Origin: an uncultured Oscillospiraceae bacterium
GTDB lineage: Bacteria; Bacillota; Clostridia; Oscillospirales; Oscillospiraceae
Assembly (NCBI GenBank): GCA_947169975.1
Contig: CAMVRT010000015.1
Coordinates: 1 to 58,466 of the forward strand
Length of the DNA: 58,466 bases
Direction: 5' to 3'
The notes under the pieces are model-generated. The model did no database searches. It worked only from the letters and a program-made list of their open reading frames with translations, and was not told the DNA's origin. Each line of letters begins with the position of its first letter. Within the stretch, counting starts at the first letter, position 1. Shown here one piece after another: positions 8,301 to 14,693 of the stretch. A program made the translations under genes and the position numbers.

Positions 8301-8688
8301 GGAGTACTGCAAGGACGGCAAGCACATCGCCACGGAGTGGTGCCCGGCGGAGAGCGTGGAGCAGGTGTCCGTGCTGGATATCCCCCGGGAGCTCATCGAG
8401 GGCATGCGGCCCGACGATTACCATTACACGCTGCAGTACCTCTCCGGCGAGACCAACGAGGTGCCGGATATCTGCCCGGTCCACGACAAGGAGCCCGTAC
8501 CGGAGCCGGTGGAGCCGGATCCTCCCGAGCCGCCCGGCCCGGACGATCCCACGCCGCCCGACGATCCCACGCCGGTGCCGCCGGATGATCCCACGCCGGT
8601 GCCGCCGGATGATCCCACGCCGGTGGACCCGGTGAATCCGGAGGATCCCATCATCGACGATCCCGTGGACCCCGTGGTGGATGATTGA
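5323..8688 (+). CDS. Class A penicillin-binding protein (PBP1A-like) with duplicated GT51 half-domain
   Basis: 1121-residue bifunctional peptidoglycan synthase. Order: a basic cytosolic head with octapeptide repeats (RAATPANT), one membrane segment (about 105-138), a GT51 glycosyltransferase (about 194-386) with E212 in VAVEDKRFYEHNG and QGGSTITQQ at 241-249, then a second degenerate GT51-like copy (about 402-534), then the transpeptidase with S658 in GSSIKP, SLN at 714-716 and KTGTT at 867-871, and a Pro/Asp-rich C-terminal tail. The second copy repeats the flanks (VTLDEVPEDLRKA versus VTLDQVPSDLRHA) but lacks about 60 residues holding the catalytic Glu and QGGSTITQQ. So one GT51 is likely active and the other structural. 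The start is TTG with GGGAGG 9 bases upstream. It polymerises and cross-links glycan at the outer membrane face. Confidence 0.93.
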   Translation: MAERKPNRLEPAHDLDKSPAKSSPFKPAKDLAAPPARTGAAKRAATPANSRRLTPAKSLAESPANSRAATPANTHAATPANTRAATPANTGAQSAGPRRKRRNPLVIVLGIFGRILFALFTLCLVGALTAFIFVNIFLRYVDNNLRNHVEVDVSAYNPSVSSELYYYDPSDPNAGADGWVMYDTLFLKAENRIWVTLDEVPEDLRKAFVAVEDKRFYEHNGWDWKGIGRAVVTTLSGGDVQGGSTITQQMIKNVTGDDQNTVKRKVVEIYRAIAFEKTHSKDEVLEIYLNYIYMGESCYGVKTAAKTYFGKDVSELDLAECASLAAITNNPSMYDPLISSWTRENNRERQLWVLKKMLEQEKITDGQYNAARNEEVVFSNGYNILGEYVGFAPADAGEKHIEVTLDQVPSDLRHAIVAAEKDYDYEKYTDEVLLDYLNDVKLGQRCSGFAAGARAYFDKDVDQLDAAECAALAVIAGDTSRYDPFISDQTRQNLRSRQLEVLGEMWEHEMLSEETYSAACEEEVVFANGYNIRGEQVSTESEVTRAHNSYYTDQVIEDVIRDLMDKYGYDRKTAENKVFSGVKIYTAQDIRIQHICEEVFENTSYQYVLGETYGDPLQSAITLMDPKTGKVLAMVGGTGIKETDRAWNWATAPRQCGSSIKPISTYAPALDDGTITAASTMDDYPLLFNGQPYPRNAMRGMGGMTSCMNALYRSLNIVAVRVNMAYGTTRSYNFMVEKLGFTTLDADVDGTQVGNMALGGLNHGVTTEEMCAAYCPFVHDGYYTRPYTYLKVTDADGNVLLENKPEYTVAFKDTTVYIIRETLKQVVAHGTGFEARFSRDDIARYVNSQNGNQGYDGVFSGVDMAGKTGTTNDEFDRYFVGFTPDFCAAVWTGYAKNQTIHVSTNPSSVLWHDVMVRVYAMLDEEETADPDTARYTRFFPGEPDGMTTVTVCADSGLLATDACKHDLRGSRVIQVRVAADTAPTEKCNLHKEVEYCKDGKHIATEWCPAESVEQVSVLDIPRELIEGMRPDDYHYTLQYLSGETNEVPDICPVHDKEPVPEPVEPDPPEPPGPDDPTPPDDPTPVPPDDPTPVPPDDPTPVDPVNPEDPIIDDPVDPVVDD

Positions 8689-8707
8689 TAAAGCGCCACA
8701 CACCCCA

Positions 8708-8822
8708 AAGCCTTCTCCCTGGGGAGAAGGTTAAGTGAGTGCCCAAATCTGTGATTTGGCAGCACGAACTTATGCATGCGAGCGCAGCGAGTCGCAGGCG
8801 CGCAGCGCCGGATGAGGGGAAA
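8708..8822 (+). repeat. Composite repeat (hairpin one + CCCAAATC module + tail)
   Basis: Follows the PBP gene by 20 bases. It is nearly identical to 4388-4512; the tail is GCGCCGGATGAGG instead of GCCGACTGATGAGG. Confidence 0.8.
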
Positions 8823-8848
8823 ACAAGAACCGCACCCACAACAGACAA

Positions 8849-8882
8849 ACACCGCAGACGGATGCCCGTCTGCGGTGTTTCA
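8849..8882 (+). terminator. Intrinsic terminator downstream of the PBP gene
   Basis: Perfect hairpin ACACCGCAGACGG, loop ATGC, CCGTCTGCGGTGT, then TT. Confidence 0.75.
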
Positions 8883-8886
8883 AACT

Positions 8887-8915
8887 GTCAAAAAACGGCA
8901 ATGCCGTTTTTTGAC
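8887..8915. terminator. Second palindrome, GTCAAAAAACGGC type
   Basis: Perfect palindrome GTCAAAAAACGGC, loop AAT, GCCGTTTTTTGAC. A/T-flanked on both sides, so it could stop transcription either way. A longer version of the same design is at 36656-36702 and a half-copy (CTTTTTTGACAAGCTG) at 321-336. Confidence 0.6.
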
Positions 8916-9117
8916 AAAAGGCTTGCAGCCTACTGCGCGCACTCATTGTCCGCCAATGGCGGACAATTCGCACACTTCGTAGTCTGAGAGGTGTATTTTG
9001 CCACGTACTACGACTCGCTTCGCTCACTTATCCGTGCCCTCCCTTTGATTTGCCCGCCCGCTTCTCGCGCCCGTTTACGCCGATCCGTCTGTATGCCGCA
9101 TTTTGCGCCGAATTGCC

Positions 9118-9146
9118 TTGACGGGAGCCATATCATCCTGTATACT
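9118..9146 (+). promoter_or_regulatory. Promoter of the two-domain lipoprotein gene
   Basis: TTGACG (9118-9123), 17-base spacer, TATACT (9141-9146). The gap 8689-9219 otherwise holds repeats and terminators, including a fragment (8920-9010) related to the element at the serC end. Confidence 0.85.
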
Positions 9147-9219
9147 ATAGCACAGTAAAGCAATGATGTATTGCTGACAACAAAAGAACGCTGCTGTGAT
9201 GGAAAGGGAGGGACAGAAC

Positions 9220-10164
9220 ATGAAAAGATGGATCGCGATTCTCCTGACGCTGGTGCTGGCGATGAGCCTTGCGGCATGCGGCGGAGCATCCTCGAAACCG
9301 GAGGACAAAAAGCCGTCCCAGAGCGCCGACGCCGGCACACAGACCGGGCCGACCAAGCCGGCAGAGCCCGCGAAACCGGCAGAGCCGGACGAGCCCTCCG
9401 GCGGGGTCTATGTGCTGAAGGACTGCACGCTGGTGGACAACGATCAGATCACGGTCACCGTCACCGGTGTCGAAGAGAAGTCCGGTCAGATCAAGTTCGA
9501 GCTGTATCTGGAGAACAAGACCGAGCTGTCGCTGATGTATTCGCTGGACAGGGTGCTGGTAAACGGTTATCTCAACGATCCGTACTGGGCCAAGGTGGTT
9601 GCCGCCGGCAAGAAGGCCAATGACGCCTTCTCCTTTGACAAGAATACGCTGAACGGGGTCGGACTGCTCCCCATTGATGAGCTGCGCTTTACGCTGCGTG
9701 TCTATGACAGCGAGGACTGGGCCGCGGACAACCTGTTGGATGAAGAGTTCACGGTGTACCCCACGGGGAAGACGGCGGAGACCGTGACGCATCCGGACCG
9801 GGTGAAGACGGACGGGGAACAGGTGGTGGTTGACAACGACAAGGGCACGTTTGTCATTCTGTCCCATGATCCGTACGGATTCTGGGGCTACACGGTCAGG
9901 GTGTTCGTTGAAAACAAGACGGATAGCTTCGCCATGTTCAGCTGGGACGATGTCTCCGTCAACGGCCTGATGGTGGATCCGTACTGGGCCGTGGGCATTC
10001 CCGCCCATTCTGCCGCCTACACGGATATCTCCTTCTCCACCGCGGACTTTGAGGATAATGACATTGATAAGGTGGAGGAGATCGAGTTCAACCTGCGGAT
10101 GTACGACAGCGAAGACTGGTCCGCAGATGACTACGCGAACGAGACCTTCACCTACAAGCCGTAA
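9220..10164 (+). CDS. Predicted lipoprotein with two repeated beta-type domains
   Basis: 314 residues. A lipoprotein signal peptide (LVLAMSLAAC, lipobox LAAC) predicts diacylglyceryl attachment at the outer membrane face. A Pro/Glu/Lys linker follows, then two homologous domains of about 120 residues. Both contain a VNG...DPYWA segment and end in an LR-[VM]-YDSEDW-[AS]-AD block with F-T-V/Y, so the protein arose by internal duplication. I do not recognise the domain; a beta-sandwich like those of the DUF4352 type is a guess. The ATG at 9220 is chosen over one 8 codons upstream because GGGAGGG lies 6-8 bases before it. It has its own promoter and stands next to a second lipoprotein with the same promoter design. 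Confidence 0.85.
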   Translation: MKRWIAILLTLVLAMSLAACGGASSKPEDKKPSQSADAGTQTGPTKPAEPAKPAEPDEPSGGVYVLKDCTLVDNDQITVTVTGVEEKSGQIKFELYLENKTELSLMYSLDRVLVNGYLNDPYWAKVVAAGKKANDAFSFDKNTLNGVGLLPIDELRFTLRVYDSEDWAADNLLDEEFTVYPTGKTAETVTHPDRVKTDGEQVVVDNDKGTFVILSHDPYGFWGYTVRVFVENKTDSFAMFSWDDVSVNGLMVDPYWAVGIPAHSAAYTDISFSTADFEDNDIDKVEEIEFNLRMYDSEDWSADDYANETFTYKP

Positions 10165-10175
10165 CGCGCACCCCG

Positions 10176-10320
10176 CCCCTGTCATTGCGAGCCGCCGCAG
10201 GCCCGCGGCGCCCCAGGGGTATATGCCTTTGTTCCTGCTCCTCCGTCGCAGACAAAGGTTGGCACAATCCGTATCCCCATTCCACCGCAGGGCGGGACCT
10301 GTGTGCCCGCCGCCTGGGCC
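10176..10320 (+). repeat. Family II repeat (variant) and GGGCGGG-type repeat
   Basis: 10182-10275 begins TGTCATTGCGAGCC and ends GGCACAATCCG, with a longer interior than usual. 10282-10316 is a GC-rich motif (GCAGGGCGGG ... TGTGCCCGCC). Confidence 0.6.
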
Positions 10321-10356
10321 GATCCGCCGTTGACAGCGGATCAGCCAAACGATACC

Positions 10357-10385
10357 TTGACGAGGAACCGATATGACGGTATAAT
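10357..10385 (+). promoter_or_regulatory. Promoter of the YD-repeat lipoprotein gene
   Basis: TTGACG (10357-10362), 17-base spacer, TATAAT (10380-10385). It has the same -35 hexamer and spacing as the promoter at 9118. Confidence 0.88.
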
Positions 10386-10452
10386 ATGACGCAGTGAATC
10401 GTCAAGCCCCATCCACGCGATGCGATTCAAAAGAAAAAGGAGAAAGCAGAAA

Positions 10453-11406
10453 ATGAAGAAATGGCTGACGCTTCTTATCGCCCTCGTCCTGACGCTGGGC
10501 CTCACGGCCTGCGGCGGGGACTCCTCGTCCGACAGGGAGGACGACCCCAAACCGTCCCATCACACAAAGGACGGCGATCCGTCCCAAAGCCTGGGCGACT
10601 GGCGCATGACCGGGAAGACGGATTTCAACGCCGACGGCAGCATCAGCAGAAAGTTCAAATACGAGTACGACGCCAACGGCAACGAGATCAAGCGGACGTC
10701 CTTCGCCCCCGACGGCAGCATGTACTGGTGGAACGAATACGAGTACGACGCCCAGGGCAATCAGATCAAATGGACACAGTTCAAGCCTGACGGCAGCATC
10801 AACAACTGGACCGAAAACGAGTACGACGCCCGCGGCCATCAGCTGAAGTCGACGTCCTTTTCCTCCAGCGGCAAAAAGGGCAGTTGGGCCGAAAACGAGT
10901 ACGACGCCCACGGCAATCAGATCAAGTATACGTATTACAACGCCGACGGCAGCATCAACTACTGGGAGGAATCCGAGTACGACGCCAACGGCAATGCGAT
11001 CAAGCATATGTCCTATCACGCCGACGGCAGTATCGAGCAACGGTCCGAATACGAGTACGACGCCCAGGGCCACGTGATCAAGTGGACAAACTTCGAGCCC
11101 AACATCGGCGTCGATGACTGGACGGAATACGAGTACGACGCCAACGGCAACCGGATCGGGGAGAGGCGTTTCCACGCCGACGGCGGCCTCTACGGCATAG
11201 CCGAATACCAGTTCGACGCCGATGGCAACCAGATCGGTGAGACGTATTCCTATCCCGACGGCAGCATCGGCAGCCGGCACGAATACGAGTACGACGCCCA
11301 CGGCAACCAGATCAAGTGGACGGTTTTCAACCCCGACGGCAGCGTCAAATGGTGGACCGAATACGAGTACCAGTACTATCCAAACGCCCCCAAGCTGGAG
11401 GACTGA
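10453..11406 (+). CDS. Lipoprotein built of YD/RHS-like tandem repeats
   Basis: 317 residues. The signal peptide ends in LTLGLTACGG (lipobox LTAC). After a short Ser/Asp/Lys linker the rest is about eleven imperfect repeats of roughly 23 residues with the frame EYEYDANGN-[EQ]-IK-x-T-x-F-x-PDGS. The YDANGN core is that of YD/RHS repeats, which build beta-wrapped shells in RHS and teneurin proteins, but no RHS core, toxin tip or secretion domain is present. It is probably a surface-exposed beta-repeat lipoprotein of unknown ligand. The ATG at 10453 has AAAAAGGAGAAAG upstream. The DNA of the repeats is similar (GAGTACGACGCC recurs), so copy number could change by recombination. Confidence 0.88.
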   Translation: MKKWLTLLIALVLTLGLTACGGDSSSDREDDPKPSHHTKDGDPSQSLGDWRMTGKTDFNADGSISRKFKYEYDANGNEIKRTSFAPDGSMYWWNEYEYDAQGNQIKWTQFKPDGSINNWTENEYDARGHQLKSTSFSSSGKKGSWAENEYDAHGNQIKYTYYNADGSINYWEESEYDANGNAIKHMSYHADGSIEQRSEYEYDAQGHVIKWTNFEPNIGVDDWTEYEYDANGNRIGERRFHADGGLYGIAEYQFDADGNQIGETYSYPDGSIGSRHEYEYDAHGNQIKWTVFNPDGSVKWWTEYEYQYYPNAPKLED

Positions 11407-11511
11407 TCCCCGCGTTCCGCCCGACACGATCCGCCCCGCAGGGCGAAAACGGCCCCCCCCCGCATGATGCGTGAGAATTGACCCCGCTCTCCGTCCGACA
11501 CAATGCAACAA

Positions 11512-11556
11512 GGCGCTCCCGTCCGGCCAACCGCCGCCGCGGGAGCGCCCGTTTTT
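11512..11556 (+). terminator. Intrinsic terminator downstream of the YD-repeat lipoprotein
   Basis: GGCGCTCCCG pairing with CGGGAGCGCC across an 18-base GC-rich loop, followed by CGTTTTT. It is 106 bases past the stop codon. Confidence 0.7.
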
Positions 11557-11577
11557 ACACATCCCCGTCCCGCCGTT

Positions 11578-11830
11578 GCGTTGTAGGGCGGGGCCTGTGT
11601 GCCCCGCCACCGCCCCCAATCCACGTCCCGGTGTTCCTCCGTAGGGGCGGACGACTCAGCTGACGCATAGGTTCGCGCAGCCAGATCAGAGATTTGGGCG
11701 CTCTTGCATGGGGCGGATGAGGGGCCTCCCCCGCAGGGGCGTTTTGCGCAACCCGTGGCGGCACACGCAGGTGCCGCCCTACAACCACCCCGTCCCGTTC
11801 AACCCCGTAGGGGGCGGCCTCCCGGACGCC
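11578..11830. repeat. Mixed intergenic repeats
   Basis: 11580-11612 and 11809-11830 carry GTAGGG(G)GCGG-type motifs. 11656-11726 carries the GACGCATAGGTTCGCGCAG border, a degraded CCAGATC-GATTTGG hairpin, and a GGCGGATGAGG tail. 11735-11800 is further GC-rich inverted sequence. No gene is supported between 11407 and 11846. Confidence 0.55.
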
Positions 11831-11846
11831 CCGCTCCCCACACAAA

Positions 11847-11882
11847 CAAACAGGCCGCCTGCATTCGCAGGCGGCCTGTTTG
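11847..11882 (-). terminator. Intrinsic terminator after serA
   Basis: Perfect 16-bp hairpin (CAAACAGGCCGCCTGC with its complement, loop ATTC or GAAT), followed on the minus strand by TTTGTGTG. Confidence 0.85.
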
Positions 11883-11923
11883 CAATCATTTTCAACTGTT
11901 TGTGCTTTACACCTGCAAGGCCC

Positions 11924-12829
11924 TTACATGGCCTTGATGATGTCCACGATCTCGGCGCCGATGCGCTTCTGGGCCTCCACGGTGGCGGCGCCGATGTGGG
12001 GCGTGCAGCTGACCATGGGATGGCTGTAGAGAGCCACGTTGCTGGCGGGCTCGTCGGCGTAGACGTCCAGACCGGCGGCGCGGACCTTGCCGGACTCCAG
12101 AGCGGCCAGCAGGGCGGCCTCGTCCACGTTGGTGCCGCGGGAGGTGTTGATGATGACCACGCCGTCCTTCATCTTGGCGATGTTCTCAGCGCTGATGAGG
12201 GCGCCGCCGTCCACGGCGGGAGCGTGGACAGACACGAAATCGGCCTTGGCCAGCAGCTCATCCATCTCCACGTAGGGGATGCCCAGCTGCTCCTCGATGC
12301 CGGGGATGTGGAAGATATCGAAGGCGATGACGTTCATGCCGATGGCCTTGGCCATGACGCCCAGGTGCTGGCCGATGCGGCCGAAGCCCACGATGCCCAG
12401 AGTCTTGCCCTGGAGCTCGATGCCCTTGCCGTAAGCCTTCTTTTCCCACTTGCCCTCGCGCATGGTGTGGCCGGCGTGGGAGATGAAGCGGGCGCAGGAG
12501 AACATGTGGCCCATAGCCAGCTCGGCCACGGACTGGGAGGAAGCGCGGGGAGTGTTCTTCACGGTGATGCCGTGAGCCTCGGCGTACTTGACGTCGATGT
12601 TGTCCACGCCCACGCCGCCGCGGATGATCATCTTCAGCTTGCCGCCAACGGCCTCGTCGATGTGGTTGGCGCGGACCTTGGTCTTGGAGCGGACCACGGC
12701 CACGTCGAAATCGCGGAGGGCCTTGCCCAGCTGATCGGGCTCATAGAACTGCTCAACGACCTCGTGACCCATTTCGCGCAGCTGCGCCATGGCGGTCTTG
12801 TCCATACCGTCGGTAACCAGAATTCTCAT
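11924..12829 (-). CDS. serA: D-3-phosphoglycerate dehydrogenase (short form)
   Basis: 301-residue D-2-hydroxyacid dehydrogenase: RGGVGVDNID substrate-side motif, Rossmann motif GIVGFGRIGQHLG, catalytic R231 in NTSRGT and H278 in CTPHIGAAT. The C-terminal ACT/regulatory domain of long SerA is absent, so allosteric serine inhibition by that route is unlikely. It oxidises 3-phosphoglycerate to 3-phosphohydroxypyruvate, the first step of serine synthesis. The specific call rests on the serC gene directly upstream on the same strand; by sequence alone another 2-hydroxyacid substrate is possible. ATG 12829 has AAGGAGAGA upstream. A 221-base gap with a repeat and a hairpin separates it from serC. 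Confidence 0.9.
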   Translation of the reverse strand: MRILVTDGMDKTAMAQLREMGHEVVEQFYEPDQLGKALRDFDVAVVRSKTKVRANHIDEAVGGKLKMIIRGGVGVDNIDVKYAEAHGITVKNTPRASSQSVAELAMGHMFSCARFISHAGHTMREGKWEKKAYGKGIELQGKTLGIVGFGRIGQHLGVMAKAIGMNVIAFDIFHIPGIEEQLGIPYVEMDELLAKADFVSVHAPAVDGGALISAENIAKMKDGVVIINTSRGTNVDEAALLAALESGKVRAAGLDVYADEPASNVALYSHPMVSCTPHIGAATVEAQKRIGAEIVDIIKAM

Positions 12830-12918
12830 AGGAAATCTCTCCTTTACAAATATTGTTTTTGAATTCGGAAGAAAGGCATCGCAGATTTCGCGCCGTCCGG
12901 CGCGAAGATATCCGATCA

Positions 12919-12949
12919 TTTTTTCTGACGACATGTGCGTCAGAAAAAA
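12919..12949. terminator. Hairpin between serC and serA
   Basis: Perfect 12-bp inverted repeat TTTTTTCTGACG and CGTCAGAAAAAA around a 7-base loop. It could partly terminate serC transcripts or fold as an attenuating hairpin before serA. Confidence 0.6.
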
Positions 12950-12957
12950 TACATCTC

Positions 12958-13053
12958 AGGCTGCAAGTGTGCGAGCGTCTCACGGAAGCGAGTGCGCGCA
13001 GCAGACTGGCAAAGCCTTCTCGTCCAAAATCCGCAGATTTTGGACGAAAATTA
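12958..13053. repeat. Repeat abutting the 3' end of serC
   Basis: GCGAGCGTCTCACG, AAGCGAGTGCGCGCAG, GCCTTCTC and a palindrome (TCCAAAATC with GATTTTGGA) leading into AAATTAC, which includes the serC stop. It matches 4664-4750, but the palindrome arms differ in a paired way (TCCGAAATC/GATTTCGGA there). Confidence 0.72.
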
Positions 13054-14139
13054 CTTGTGCTTGGCCTCGAAGTCCTTGAGGAACTCCACCAGAGCCTGGG
13101 CGCCCTCGATGGGCATGGCGTTGTAGACGGAGGCGCGGAGGCCGCCCACGGACTTGTGGCCCTTCAGGTTGTCGAAGCCGGCCTCCTTGGAGGCGGCGAC
13201 CACGGCGGCGTCCAGATCCTTGTCGCCGGTGACGAAGGGGATGTTCATGAGGCTGCGGTCCTGAGGCACCACGGCGCCCTTGAACAGCTTGGAGCTGTCC
13301 AGGAAGTCATAGATGACCTTGGCCTTGGCGATGTTGCGCTTGTGCATCTCCTCCAGGCCGCCGATGCTCTTGAGGTACTTGAAGACCTTGCCGCAGCAGT
13401 AGATGGCCCAGCAGTTGGGGGTGTTGTACATGGAGCCGTTGTCGGCGTGGGTCTTGTACATCATGTAGATGGGGGTCTTGGGATCCAGATCGTCGCGGAT
13501 CAGGTCCTCGCGGATGATGACCACGGCCATGCCGGCGGGGCCCACGTTCTTCTGCACGCCGGCCCAGATCAGGCCGTAGTCAGAGACGTTGCAGGGCTTG
13601 CTGAGGAACATGGAGGACTGGTCGGACACCAGGATGTGGCCCTTGGTGTTGGGCAGGGTGTTCCAGGTGACGCCGTTGATGGTCTCGTTCTCGCAGATGT
13701 AGACGTAGTCGGTATCCTCGGGGATGTCCAGATCGGAGCAGTCGGGGATGTAGGAGAAGTTCTTATCCTTGGAGGAGGCGGCCACGATGACCTCGCCGTA
13801 CTTCTTGGCCTCGGCGATAGCCTTCTTGGACCAGGCGCCGGTCTCGATGTAGACGGCCTTGCCGTTCTTCATGAGGTTCATGGCCACCATGGCGAACTGC
13901 AGGGTGCCGCCGCCCTGGATGAACAGGACCTTGTAGTTGTCGGGGATGCCCATCAGCTCGCGCAGATCGGCCTCGGCCTCGTCCACGATCTGCTGAAAGA
14001 CCTTGGAGCGGTGGCTCATCTCCATGACGCACATGCCGCTGCCGCGGTAGTTCATCATCTCGTCCCGGATCTCCTCCAGAACGGGCTCGGGCATCATGGC
14101 GGGGCCTGCGGAGAAGTTGAATGTACGACCGTATTTCAT
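13051..14139 (-). CDS. serC: Phosphoserine aminotransferase
   Basis: 362 residues, the normal SerC length. A PLP-dependent class V aminotransferase: N-terminal FNFSAGPAMMPEPVL, then QGGGTLQFAM, and the PLP-binding Lys K197 in GVQKNVGPAG. It makes O-phosphoserine from 3-phosphohydroxypyruvate and glutamate. The true start is the ATG at 14139 with AGGAGGAAATC upstream; a longer in-frame ORF reaching 14487 crosses the promoter and repeats and is not real. With serA downstream it gives two of three serine-pathway steps; a serB gene was not seen in this window. Confidence 0.96.
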   Translation of the reverse strand: MKYGRTFNFSAGPAMMPEPVLEEIRDEMMNYRGSGMCVMEMSHRSKVFQQIVDEAEADLRELMGIPDNYKVLFIQGGGTLQFAMVAMNLMKNGKAVYIETGAWSKKAIAEAKKYGEVIVAASSKDKNFSYIPDCSDLDIPEDTDYVYICENETINGVTWNTLPNTKGHILVSDQSSMFLSKPCNVSDYGLIWAGVQKNVGPAGMAVVIIREDLIRDDLDPKTPIYMMYKTHADNGSMYNTPNCWAIYCCGKVFKYLKSIGGLEEMHKRNIAKAKVIYDFLDSSKLFKGAVVPQDRSLMNIPFVTGDKDLDAAVVAASKEAGFDNLKGHKSVGGLRASVYNAMPIEGAQALVEFLKDFEAKHK

Positions 14140-14215
14140 CTTGATTTCCTCCTGTAATTCCTGTTGTGTCGTATTGGCGGGCAGCGTTTGTTCCGTCTGT
14201 GCCCGTGCGTTCTCT

Positions 14216-14244
14216 ATTATACGCCAAATGTTTTCCATAATCAA
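14216..14244 (-). promoter_or_regulatory. Promoter of serC-serA
   Basis: Minus-strand TTGATT (14239-14244), 17-base spacer, TATAAT (14216-14221). The leader of about 70 bases shows no T-box. Confidence 0.85.
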
Positions 14245-14304
14245 CCGCAAAAAGTGAAAAGGGGAGAAGAAAAAAGCAAAATGAGGGAGAGGAAAACAGG
14301 GGAG

Positions 14305-14606
14305 AGGAAAGGAAAAGCCTTCTCCCCGGGGGGAAATCAGCGAAGCGCCGCACCCCAAGCCTTCTCCCCGGGGGGAAATCAGCGAAGCGCCGCACCCCAA
14401 GCCTTCTCCCTGGGGAGAAGGTGCCCCAGTGCGCACACTGGGGCGGATGAGGGGGGCCAAGCCTTCTCCCTGGGGAGAAGGTGGCACGGCGAAGCCGTGA
14501 CGGATGAGGGGTCATTGCGAGCCGCGCAGCGGCGCGGCAATCCGCATTCCGCCGCCCCCGTCCCGTCATTGCGAGCCGCGCAGCGGCGCGGCAATCCGTG
14601 ATCCCG
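14305..14606 (+). repeat. Tandem cluster of six family I and II elements
   Basis: In order: two truncated family I copies (CCTTCTCCCCGGGGGGAAATCAGCG...), at 14313 and 14360; two full short forms, at 14401 (second hairpin GCCCCAGTG, CGCA, CACTGGGGC) and 14460 (CACGGC, GAA, GCCGTG); then two family II copies at 14512 and 14567 (TCATTGCGAG, CCGCGC, AGCG, GCGCGG, CAATCCG). It fills the gap between divergent serC and the CLC gene. Confidence 0.85.
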
Positions 14607-14624
14607 CCCACGCCCCGCCCCCGA

Positions 14625-14653
14625 TTGACACCGTCCTGTAAATGTGGTAGGAT
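14625..14653 (+). promoter_or_regulatory. Promoter of the CLC gene
   Basis: TTGACA (14625-14630), 17-base spacer, TAGGAT (14648-14653). The short leader (about 35 bases) leaves no room for a fluoride riboswitch. Confidence 0.8.
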
Positions 14654-14693
14654 ACGCCCGGACAAAACGACGGACATCGACAGGGGAGACGCC

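Noticed and set aside
4747-8703. 1318-codon minus-strand ORF opposite the PBP
   Set aside because: Only its last 93 codons (DUF1292 gene) have a ribosome site and family pattern; the rest mirrors the PBP and is His/Val/Leu-rich nonsense.
8887-8915. Insertion-sequence terminal repeat
   Set aside because: No transposase ORF or paired end is near; the palindrome is better read as a terminator-like hairpin.
14140-14215. T-box upstream of serC
   Set aside because: The short leader lacks the T-box sequence and specifier/terminator arrangement.
14305-14606. Possible CRISPR array
   Set aside because: The repeated units are contiguous palindromic elements without regular unique spacers, and no cas gene is present.
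14560-14693. Fluoride riboswitch upstream of the CLC gene
   Set aside because: The predicted leader is only about 35 bases and none of the crcB-motif blocks was found.
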